The notes beneath the pieces are model-generated. The model saw only the letters and a program-made list of their open reading frames with translations. It searched no databases and was not told where the DNA came from. A stretch of 9,309 nucleotides of DNA from Halieaceae bacterium (GTDB taxonomy: Bacteria; Pseudomonadota; Gammaproteobacteria; Pseudomonadales; Halieaceae), in contig DOVB01000150.1 of assembly GCA_003520285.1 (NCBI GenBank), positions 1 to 9,309 of the forward strand, written 5' to 3'. Shown here in pieces: positions 1-9,309 of this stretch. How positions within the stretch are numbered: position 1 is the first letter of the stretch; each line of letters opens with the position of its first letter. The position numbers and the translations under genes are program-made.

Positions 1-2
1 CG

Positions 3-491
3 CCTCCCGATCGTGTTCCCCAGCTCAATACTGGCGGCTATGTTTTGAAGTACTATGCCGGCGCCGTCTACTGCTGTAGTGGAGTCTTACCCGCACCAAT
101 CGAATTGCAGTCGGTCGAGCTCGACACATGGATCAGTACGCCCGCGGGGCAGTTCTGGTTGACGGGCGTCGATGCCTCGCTGCGCACGAACCTCAAAATG
201 CGCATGCGACAAGCAAGTGACAAGGTGAGATTGGCGGCAGGCCAGCCGCGCAAATTGGTGAATAAAGTCTTCAAGCTTTGGCAAATTCCCCCGTGGTGGC
301 GTGATTCCTTGCCAATATTTTGTCTGGGCGACGAGATTATTGGTGTGGTAGACACGGCTGTGATTCGCGAGAATTACACCGATAAAGCCCACCAGGGCAC
401 GATCATTAAGATCGATTGGGTACCGCCGGTTGCCGCCGATCACACCTTTCGTTATCGAGAGGGCAGTCAAAACAGCGATACATTAGATTGA
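3..491 (+). CDS. tilS: tRNA(Ile)-lysidine synthase, C-terminal part (5' end outside window)
   Basis: TilS converts the wobble cytidine of the CAU-anticodon isoleucine tRNA to lysidine in the cytoplasm, so that it reads AUA. The frame is open from the first bases of the window, so the gene begins upstream. The ATP-binding N-terminal domain with its PP-loop is not in view. About 162 residues remain. The recognisable part is the TilS C-terminal domain at bases about 210-370, with the segment QPRKLVNKVFKLWQIPPWWR followed by DSLPIFCLGDEIIGV; this matches the family pattern of a basic RKLKK-like stretch, then IPPW-RD-LP, then a GDE motif. A TTG at 45 is only an internal codon. Neighbour: tilS directly upstream of pyrG is the Pseudomonas-type order. 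The stop TGA is followed by a terminator-like hairpin. Recognition rests on the C-terminal domain and the context and is fairly firm. Confidence 0.87.
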   Translation, partial: PPDRVPQLNTGGYVLKYYAGAVYCCSGVLPAPIELQSVELDTWISTPAGQFWLTGVDASLRTNLKMRMRQASDKVRLAAGQPRKLVNKVFKLWQIPPWWRDSLPIFCLGDEIIGVVDTAVIRENYTDKAHQGTIIKIDWVPPVAADHTFRYREGSQNSDTLD

Positions 492-555
492 GCTGCTCGG
501 GTCTTTCTGGTAGTCTGAATCCCCATTCTGATGTGGTGTTTGACAGGAGGCTTCC

Positions 556-3140
<2,585 letters not shown>

Positions 3141-3165
3141 TTTGCTGGTGTTTTGTGTGGAGTAA

Positions 3166-4794
<1,629 letters not shown>

Positions 4795-4802
<8 letters not shown>

Positions 4803-5484
4803 GCGGTATTGGATCGCGATTCCCGCGGCCGGAAGAAGCGAGCGCTTTGGTGGCAGCACGCCGAAACAATACTGTTCTGTGGCTGGTGCAACGCTGTTAG
4901 ATCACTGCTTAAGCGTTTTTTTAGAGTGGGAGTTCTGTCATACCGTGGTGGTTGCCGTCTCAGCAGACGACCACCAGTTTCATCAGAGCCGCTTCGCCCA
5001 GCACCCGCATGTGGTGGTTGTCATTGGCGGAGCCCAACGCGCTGAATCGGTCCTCAACTGTCTCGATTACATCGTCTCGCAAGCCGGCGAGAACGATTAC
5101 GTGATGGTGCATGACGCGGCGCGACCACTGCTACAGATCACCCAACTTGAGGCTCTGCGCCTTGCCTTGCAGCAGCACCAAGCGGTTATTCTGGCTCAAC
5201 CACTGAGTGATACTTTGAAGCGCGGAGAAGATCAGCTGGTGGTCGCAACTTTGCCACGCGACCAGTTGTGGGCCGCACAAACACCGCAATGTGCTTTGGT
5301 GTCTGTACTGCGTTCAGCACTCGCTGGTTGTCTCAATCGCGGGCTGACAGTGACGGATGAAGCGTCGGCGTTAGAAGCGGCTAATATCCCAGTGTATTTG
5401 GTTGAAGGGCCGCGTCGAAATTTTAAGATCACGTGGCCAGATGATTTAGCCTTGGCACAACAGGTTTTGGAGAATCAGCAATGA
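4795..5484 (+). CDS. ispD: 2-C-methyl-D-erythritol 4-phosphate cytidylyltransferase
   Basis: IspD couples CTP to methylerythritol phosphate, giving CDP-methylerythritol, the third step of the MEP isoprenoid pathway. The 229-residue protein has the nucleotide-binding segment AIPAAGRSERFGGSTPKQY near the N-terminus, in which Arg17 and Lys24 correspond to the transition-state residues Arg20 and Lys27 of E. coli. Further motifs are GGAQRAESVLNCL (79-90), VHDAARP with Asp107, LWAAQTPQ, TVTDEASALEA and VEGPRRNFKIT with Lys211. The ATG lies 8 bases inside the end of ftsB, which implies translational coupling; no strong independent ribosome binding site is seen. Its product passes to IspE (not in the window) and then to IspF, encoded directly downstream with an ATGA overlap. 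Confidence 0.97.
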
Positions 5485-5963
5485 TCCGTATTGGGCATGG
5501 CTACGATGTGCACGCACTCATCGATGGCGAGGGTCTTAGGCTAGGTGGTGTGGATATTCCCTTTGACCGGGCCTTTCAGGCGCATTCAGATGGTGATGTT
5601 GCCATTCACGCCCTCTGTGACGCCTTGTTGGGCGCCCTGGCACTTGGAGATATCGGGGTGCTGTACCCCGATTCCGACCCGACTCATGCGAACCGTAATA
5701 GTGTCGAGTTTTTGCAAGAAGTTGTAGGGCTTATTCACGACCGCAACTACGGTATTGGCAACGTCGATATTACGGTCATTGCGCAGGCACCGAAGCTTCG
5801 TCCCTATATTGACGCCATGCGAGCAGTGCTCGCGAGCACCTTGCAAGTATCGATCGAGTGCGTCAATGTAAAAGCAACTACCACGGAAGGGTTGGGGCCC
5901 ATGGGTCGTAAAGAGGGTATTGCCGCGCATGCAGTGGCGCTCTTGATCAAGGATAGAACATGA
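5481..5963 (+). CDS. ispF: 2-C-methyl-D-erythritol 2,4-cyclodiphosphate synthase
   Basis: IspF cyclises CDP-methylerythritol 2-phosphate to the cyclodiphosphate with release of CMP, the fifth MEP step. It is a trimeric zinc enzyme. The 160 residues begin with the signature [10 protein letters not shown], giving zinc ligands Asp9 and His11; the third ligand is His43 in [19 protein letters not shown]. Further motifs are [26 protein letters not shown], and the C-terminal [25 protein letters not shown], which binds the CDP moiety. In the LGDIG segment Val and Leu follow where Lys/Arg and His/Leu are more usual. The gene is directly downstream of ispD (ATGA overlap) and separate from it, not fused as in some proteobacteria. 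In pseudomonads truD and surE come next; here pcm follows immediately. Confidence 0.97.
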   Translation: MIRIGHGYDVHALIDGEGLRLGGVDIPFDRAFQAHSDGDVAIHALCDALLGALALGDIGVLYPDSDPTHANRNSVEFLQEVVGLIHDRNYGIGNVDITVIAQAPKLRPYIDAMRAVLASTLQVSIECVNVKATTTEGLGPMGRKEGIAAHAVALLIKDRT

Positions 5964-6622
5964 CGCCGCCAGATATCAGTGGTATTGGGATGACCTCGCA
6001 GCGCACTCGAGAACGATTGGTGCAGCGCCTGTGTGAGCAAGGTATTACCAATTTCGAAGTGCTCGAAGTCATGCGCAACGCCCCAAGACATCTATTCCTT
6101 GACGAGGCCATGGCACATCGGGCCTACGAAGATACCGCACTTCCCATCGGCTATCAGCAGACTTTGAGCCAACCCTTAACCGTCGCACGCATGACTGAAA
6201 TTTTATTGGCCAACGGCCCCCGTAAGCGCGTCCTTGAAATTGGAACAGGGTCTGGATTTCAAACCTACGTCTTGTCGCAGCTGGTCGATGAAGTCTTCAG
6301 TGTCGAGAGAATCAAGCCGCTCTTGCTAAAAGCGAAAACGCGATTGCGCTCGCTGCGGGTTTGGAACGCGCAATGTCGGCATGCTGATGGCATGATGGGC
6401 TGGGCCGATAAAGGCCCCTTTGATGGCATCTTAGTGGCTGCTGCTGGTGAATATGTGCCCGAGCATCTGCTGGCTCAGTTGTCTGATGGCGGAAGATTGA
6501 TCATGCCCGTTGGTAAAGAAAAGCAACAGTTACACTTGGTGATTCGCGAGGGTGATGACTGGGTTCAAGAGATCCTCGACTCAGTGTTCTTCGTACCGCT
6601 GTTACCGGGATCGGTGCGGTGA
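5960..6622 (+). CDS. pcm: Protein-L-isoaspartate O-methyltransferase
   Basis: Pcm methylates abnormal L-isoaspartyl residues of aged proteins with S-adenosylmethionine, which allows their repair to aspartate. The 220-residue protein has the conserved start [17 protein letters not shown], the active-site segment [12 protein letters not shown] with Ser70, the SAM-binding motif [12 protein letters not shown] (91-102), FSVERI (113-118), the GGRLIMPVG strand and the C-terminal FVPLLPG. The usual Tyr after the SQP motif is Leu here (SQPLTVARM). The chosen ATG overlaps the ispF stop in ATGA. An internal ATG at 5990 would give the shorter start seen in some homologues, but the GIG before it is also found in related proteins. 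Pcm usually sits between surE and nlpD in gammaproteobacteria. Here surE is missing from its upstream side and a DUF368 gene separates it from nlpD. Confidence 0.95.
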   Translation: MTPPDISGIGMTSQRTRERLVQRLCEQGITNFEVLEVMRNAPRHLFLDEAMAHRAYEDTALPIGYQQTLSQPLTVARMTEILLANGPRKRVLEIGTGSGFQTYVLSQLVDEVFSVERIKPLLLKAKTRLRSLRVWNAQCRHADGMMGWADKGPFDGILVAAAGEYVPEHLLAQLSDGGRLIMPVGKEKQQLHLVIREGDDWVQEILDSVFFVPLLPGSVR

Positions 6623-7509
6623 AGACAGACGTAGGCATTTTTTTGCGCGGCATGTTGATGGGCGCCGCTGACGTGGTCCCTGGGGTATCAGGCGGAACAG
6701 TGGCTCTGATTACTGGCATTTATCAGACCCTGTTATCGAGCATTAGCCGTATCGACCTCGAGGCGCTGCGTTTGCTGATGAGCGGCGATTGGCGCGCCGC
6801 CTGGGCGAGGATCAATGGCCGTTTTCTGGTGGTTTTAGGGAGTGGTATAGCGATCAGTATCATCAGTCTAGCTCAAGGTATTCTGTGGGCCTTAGAACAT
6901 TATCCGCTGCCGCTGTGGTCGTTCTTTTTTGGCTTAATCGCGGCTTCTGCGTGGTGGTTGTTGCGGCAGTTGAATCAAATTTCGGTCCTTATGATCGTCT
7001 TGTTGTTGTGTGCAACGCTCGCAGCGGGGAGTTTGGTGTTGTGGGTACCTAGCTCGGTTGAGGTGCAATCTTGGATGTTCTTTGGTGCCGGATTTGTTGC
7101 TATCTGTGCCATGATTTTACCGGGCGTGTCTGGTTCATTATTATTGGTATTGTTAGGCATGTATGAGCCGGTGCTGCAGGCTTTGCGACAGTTCGATATC
7201 GGCTCAGTGGGTTTGTTTTGTGTGGGCGCTGGTGCAGGATTAATGACGTTTAGCCGGATTCTCAATTACCTTCTAACCACGCACTTAAGTGCAACGCTTG
7301 CCGTACTCACTGGATTTTTATGGGGTTCTTTGGTCATGGTTTGGCCCTGGCGCGTCGCCACCGAGCCCTTTGTTTTGGTGAGTCCTGATCGGTTCGCGCA
7401 GCTGTCTGGTAGCCCAATGATTCTGGAGTGCTTGATCAGCTGTGCTGTTGGCTTGATTTTGGTGTTTCTGGTGCAATCGCGTTGGGGTCATGACAGCGCT
7501 GGGTCCTAG
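6619..7509 (+). CDS. DUF368 family (PopT-type) polyprenyl-phosphate translocase
   Basis: This is a polytopic inner-membrane protein of 296 residues. DUF368 proteins were reported in 2023 as undecaprenyl-phosphate translocases (PopT), which return the lipid carrier to the cytoplasmic face for peptidoglycan and LPS synthesis. The family hallmark is visible twice: [19 protein letters not shown] (18-36) and [20 protein letters not shown] (163-182). This points to an internally duplicated, probably inverted-repeat fold. About seven or eight hydrophobic stretches are seen, near residues 12-36, 69-92, 98-114, 121-143, 152-182, 195-211, 225-245 and 268-287. The start is GTG, overlapping the pcm stop in GTGA. 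The end overlaps nlpD by 20 bases. Its position between pcm and nlpD is not the textbook order. ispD and ispF of the same operon make precursors of the lipid it would carry. Family is firm; substrate is inferred from the family. Confidence 0.9.
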   Translation: MKTDVGIFLRGMLMGAADVVPGVSGGTVALITGIYQTLLSSISRIDLEALRLLMSGDWRAAWARINGRFLVVLGSGIAISIISLAQGILWALEHYPLPLWSFFFGLIAASAWWLLRQLNQISVLMIVLLLCATLAAGSLVLWVPSSVEVQSWMFFGAGFVAICAMILPGVSGSLLLVLLGMYEPVLQALRQFDIGSVGLFCVGAGAGLMTFSRILNYLLTTHLSATLAVLTGFLWGSLVMVWPWRVATEPFVLVSPDRFAQLSGSPMILECLISCAVGLILVFLVQSRWGHDSAGS

Positions 7510-8254
7510 CCATCGGATTCGATTCAGAACGCGGTTCTGCTGCGCGTGCTTTGCAATGCTGTTCCTGGTTGCTGGGTGCGCGAGTTCGCGAGCACCGGTA
7601 GAATATCGAGTGAAGCCCGGCGGCGCACCACCGGCGCAATACTATGTGACGGCGGGTGACACTTTGTTTAAGATCGCATGGCGATTTGGGGTGGATTACC
7701 GTGAGTTGGCAACACTCAATGGCATACCCCAACCATACACCATCTTTCCCGGCCAAAAATTAGTATTTAAGGCGAGCGCGCCGAGCAAGCCACAAGTCGC
7801 CGCAGCCGCCAAACCAACAGCTAAACCCGCATCCACGCCCAGAGTGACACCGGCAGCTGCTGTCCCATCCTCGACGACTCCGGCGTTTAATGGCCGCTGG
7901 ATTTGGCCTTCAGAGGGCACGGTGATTCGTGGCTATTCGGGCTCTTTGCATAAGGGTATCGACATCGATGGTTCACGCAATGATCCCATTAGAGCTGTTG
8001 CGGCGGGCGAGGTGGTGTACGCTGGGACTGGGATTGCCGGTTATGGACGATTGCTGATCATTAAGCATGACGACACGTACTTGAGCGCGTATGGCCACAA
8101 CGAATCTCTCGTTGTGGCAGAGGGGGAAAAGGTGTCAGCGGGGCAGTTGATTGCTCGTAAAGGTGATTCGGGCACCAATCGGATCAAGCTTCACTTCGAA
8201 ATCCGGCGCAAAGGTAAGCCAGTCGATCCCGTATCGGTGCTGGGGAAGCGCTAA
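7490..8254 (+). CDS. nlpD: Murein hydrolase activator lipoprotein NlpD
   Basis: NlpD is an outer-membrane lipoprotein that in E. coli activates the amidase AmiC at the division septum. The 254 residues comprise: a basic n-region (Arg9, 11, 13, 15) and hydrophobic core ending in the lipobox LVAG-Cys30; a LysM peptidoglycan-binding domain at about 51-93 (YYVTAGDTLFKIAWRFGV to FPGQKLVF); a short Ala/Pro/Thr linker at about 94-131; and a LytM/peptidase M23 domain at about 138-250. In the LytM domain His154 and Asp158 form HxxxD (HKGID), His203 lies in YGH and His235 in KLHFE. The first His of the usual HxH is Lys233, so enzymatic activity is doubtful, as expected for an activator. The ATG lies 20 bases inside the DUF368 gene; a later ATG (residue 23) would destroy the signal peptide. 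The usual downstream neighbour rpoS is absent. Confidence 0.94.
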   Translation: MTALGPSHRIRFRTRFCCACFAMLFLVAGCASSRAPVEYRVKPGGAPPAQYYVTAGDTLFKIAWRFGVDYRELATLNGIPQPYTIFPGQKLVFKASAPSKPQVAAAAKPTAKPASTPRVTPAAAVPSSTTPAFNGRWIWPSEGTVIRGYSGSLHKGIDIDGSRNDPIRAVAAGEVVYAGTGIAGYGRLLIIKHDDTYLSAYGHNESLVVAEGEKVSAGQLIARKGDSGTNRIKLHFEIRRKGKPVDPVSVLGKR

Positions 8255-8264
8255 AACTAGCGCT
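8247..8264. terminator. Hairpin spanning the convergent nlpD and fdxA stop codons
   Basis: AGCGCTA (8247-8253) and TAGCGCT (8258-8264) form a perfect 7-base stem with a 4-base loop. The nlpD TAA (8252-8254) and the fdxA stop (8257-8259, minus strand) both lie in or at the edge of the stem and loop, with only two bases between the genes. The position suits a bidirectional terminator for converging transcripts. Neither side has a strong T tract (only TTTATTGGGTTTT about 14 bases further on the plus strand), so intrinsic termination may be weak. Confidence 0.4.
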
Positions 8265-8580
8265 CCAGTAGAGCCAGTTTATTGGGTTTTCCAGCCCACT
8301 CTTCAGACTCTGGCATGGCATCTTTCATTTCTGTGATGTTGGGCCAAATCTCTGCGAGCTCGGCGTTGAGCTCTAAGAAGACCTGCTGGCTTTCTGGTAG
8401 CTCATCTTCACTGAAGATCGCGTCAACTGGGCACTCAGGCTCACAGAGGGCGCAGTCGATACACTCGTCGGGATGAATCACTAGAAAATTAGGACCCTCA
8501 TAAAAGCAGTCCACAGGGCACACTTCAACACAATCCGTGTGTTTGCAGTTGATGCAGTCTTCACCGACAACAAAGGTCAT
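8257..8580 (-). CDS. fdxA: Seven-iron ferredoxin FdxA (3Fe-4S / 4Fe-4S)
   Basis: FdxA is a small cytoplasmic electron carrier of the Azotobacter ferredoxin I type; its partners are unknown in most gammaproteobacteria. The 107 residues start [20 protein letters not shown], and the cysteine spacing is diagnostic: Cys9, Cys17 and Cys50 for the 3Fe-4S cluster, Cys21, Cys40, Cys43 and Cys46 for the 4Fe-4S cluster, with free Cys12 and Cys25. The CVEVCP and [12 protein letters not shown] motifs are intact. The C-terminal half (about 58-107) is the long acidic extension typical of this class. An AGGAG ribosome binding site (8587-8591) lies 6 bases before the ATG, and a candidate promoter lies further upstream. 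It is convergent with nlpD, and mutS lies just upstream on the same strand, the order known from pseudomonads minus rpoS. Confidence 0.96.
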   Translation of the reverse strand: MTFVVGEDCINCKHTDCVEVCPVDCFYEGPNFLVIHPDECIDCALCEPECPVDAIFSEDELPESQQVFLELNAELAEIWPNITEMKDAMPESEEWAGKPNKLALLER

Positions 8581-8586
8581 GTGTCT

Positions 8587-8591
8587 CTCCT
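8587..8591 (-). promoter_or_regulatory. fdxA: Strong ribosome binding site of fdxA
   Basis: On the minus strand AGGAG lies 6 bases before the fdxA ATG. It is the strongest Shine-Dalgarno match in the window, consistent with fdxA being translated independently of mutS. Confidence 0.7.
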
Positions 8592-8616
8592 AGCGCCTAA
8601 ATTTTGAACGAGCGCG

Positions 8617-8645
8617 ATTCTAACTGCTCAATCTTATGATGAGAA
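8617..8645 (-). promoter_or_regulatory. Candidate sigma-70 promoter of fdxA
   Basis: Read on the minus strand, TTCTCA (8645-8640; four of six matches to TTGACA) is followed after exactly 17 bases by TAGAAT (8622-8617; five of six matches to TATAAT). Transcription would start near 8610, giving a leader of about 30 bases before the fdxA ATG. The site lies in the 71-base gap between the mutS stop and the fdxA start. No experimental support is available. Confidence 0.42.
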
Positions 8646-8651
8646 GTGATT

Positions 8652-9167
8652 TTATGGAACAAGCTTAGACTTAAGTTGACTGAGCGCGACGAGGGCCTCG
8701 ATCGGTGTCATGGTATTGGGGTCGAGTTGCTCCAAAGCCTCTTTGAGAGGGTCGCTCGCATCTGGCTGAAAGAGCTCGGCCTGAATGGCTGGTCTGGCGC
8801 TCAGTGGCTGGCTCTGGCTGGAGTGCTCTAATTCGATGAGTTTCTCTCGAGCTGCGCTGATGACGGTGCTGGGCAAGCCAGCAAGGCGGGCCACCTGTAA
8901 GCCAAAACTCTGACTGGCAGGGCCTTCTCTTACTGTGTGCATAAAAATAATGCCGTCGTTATGCTCTTGCGCTCCCAAGTGGACGTTGATCATGTTGGGG
9001 CACTGGTTGGGCAGATCGGTGAGCTCAAAATAATGGGTCGAGAACAGCGTAAAGCAGCCGATATGATCGGCGAGTCGCCGCGCTGTCGCCCATGCCAAAC
9101 TCAGACCATCAAACGTGGATGTGCCACGCCCGATTTCGTCCATTAGCACCAAGCATTGCTCGCAGAG
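8652..9167 (-). pseudogene. mutS: DNA mismatch repair protein MutS, C-terminal remnant (5' part missing)
   Basis: MutS recognises DNA mismatches and, using its ABC-type ATPase, recruits MutL. Only the C-terminal part, about 170 residues, is present. It keeps Walker B with the signature region, LVLMDEIGRGTSTFDGLSLA, then the H-loop segment LFSTHYFELTDLP, FMHTVREGPASQSFGLQVA, AGLPSTVISAAREKL, and the C-terminal helix region DPLKEALEQLDP ... EALVALSQLKSKL. Family resemblance stops just before EQCLVLMDE: the next codons upstream are Cys and Leu and then an in-frame TAG (9168-9170). The mismatch-binding, connector, core and clamp domains and Walker A are absent. A TTG at 9152 could nominally start a 166-residue product, but it could not work as MutS. 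The gene is either truly disrupted (insertion or deletion) or this is an assembly-edge artefact. The stop TAA is upstream of fdxA, the conserved position. Confidence 0.9.
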
Positions 9168-9309
9168 CTATTGATGATTGAAAGATAGCAATTTTAGGAG
9201 AGCGTTATCGCGTCGACCACGGTTGGTAGAAGACAAAAGGGTGTTATATCCAGAAGTTTGATGGGACTCAGTACAGTGTTGAGTGCTGGACTGAGTCCCA
9301 TCAAACTTC
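9168..9309. other. Unrelated sequence replacing the 5' part of mutS
   Basis: No MutS resemblance is seen here. On the minus strand the frame in phase with mutS is open for 46 codons from the window edge and ends with the TAG at 9168-9170, exactly at the junction; its last residues read NALLKLLSFNHQ. Two other frames are open for 37 codons each, so these runs may be chance. I do not recognise the protein fragments. A stop codon right at the junction would suit the end of a transposase gene in a compact insertion sequence, but no terminal inverted repeat or target duplication can be tested because the other end is outside the window. A chimeric contig end is an equal possibility. Confidence 0.5.
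9253..9309. repeat. Perfect 20-base inverted repeat with 17-base spacer at window edge
   Basis: The left arm (9253-9272, GAAGTTTGATGGGACTCAGT) and the right arm (9290-9309) are perfect reverse complements, separated by 17 bases (9273-9289). The spacer can extend the structure with CAG/CTG. The right arm ends on the last base of the window. It has no T tract, so it is not a standard terminator as seen. It could be a hairpin near the end of a mobile element, a binding site for a dimeric protein, or a fold-back artefact at a contig end. Confidence 0.9.

Noticed and set aside
87..470. Long antisense open frame over tilS
   Set aside because: It lies wholly inside a recognised gene on the other strand, shows no domain or ribosome binding site, and is a shadow of the tilS codon pattern. 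The same applies to the other antisense frames over pyrG, kdsA, eno and pcm.
5481..5963. ispD-ispF fusion protein
   Set aside because: The two frames are separated by a clear TGA within ATGA; they are overlapping but distinct genes.
9273..9289. CRISPR-like repeat and spacer arrangement at the right edge
   Set aside because: There is only one inverted pair, not direct repeats with regular spacers, and no cas gene is present.
9198..9308. Plus-strand start of a new gene after TAGGAG (9194-9199)
   Set aside because: The 37-codon frame runs off the edge, but no ATG, GTG or TTG lies at a proper distance from the purine-rich motif, and the frame crosses the palindrome; not supportable.
9253..9309. 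Integron attC recombination site (57 bases is a typical length)
   Set aside because: The arms are perfectly complementary and lack the RYYYAAC and GTTRRRY core sites and the extrahelical bases that attC sites require; no integrase or cassette is in view.

Overview
The window is a housekeeping block from a Gram-negative gammaproteobacterium. KdsA (Kdo synthesis), the lipoprotein NlpD and the divisome protein FtsB imply an LPS outer membrane. The order tilS-pyrG-kdsA-eno-ftsB-ispD-ispF ... pcm ... nlpD ... fdxA-mutS is the one known from Pseudomonas and its relatives, rather than the enteric arrangement in which tilS lies elsewhere. The organism is probably a Pseudomonadales/Cellvibrionales-type bacterium, possibly marine. 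That placement is inferred from gene order and protein resemblance, not from a marker gene.

Layout: the 3' end of tilS enters at the left edge (3-491). A 127-base gap follows, holding a terminator-like hairpin. A compact plus-strand run then begins: pyrG, kdsA, eno, ftsB, ispD, ispF, pcm, a DUF368 membrane protein and nlpD (619-8254). From eno onward every start codon overlaps the preceding stop, so the second half is very probably one translationally coupled operon. Convergent to it on the minus strand are fdxA (8257-8580, with a candidate promoter and a strong ribosome binding site) and the C-terminal part of mutS (8652 to about 9161). The mutS reading frame breaks off just upstream of its Walker B motif. 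It is replaced by about 145 bases of unrelated DNA that ends, exactly at the window edge, in a 57-base structure with perfect 20-base inverted arms.

Functional links: ispD and ispF make isoprenoid precursors by the MEP pathway, which feed undecaprenyl phosphate. DUF368 proteins are reported to recycle undecaprenyl phosphate across the inner membrane. KdsA supplies LPS core sugar, FtsB acts at the division septum and NlpD activates septal amidases. The block is therefore weighted toward envelope building and division, with nucleotide, glycolytic and protein-repair enzymes interspersed.

Most of the window is ordinary conserved sequence. The departures worth attention are: (1) the broken mutS and its palindromic replacement; (2) the absence of rpoS, and of any room for it, between nlpD and fdxA; (3) the absence of truD and surE between ispF and pcm, with a DUF368 gene placed between pcm and nlpD; (4) an NlpD whose LytM domain keeps the zinc-ligand pattern but lacks the first histidine of HxH; and (5) a hairpin that contains both convergent stop codons. 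No clearly new biological system is visible.
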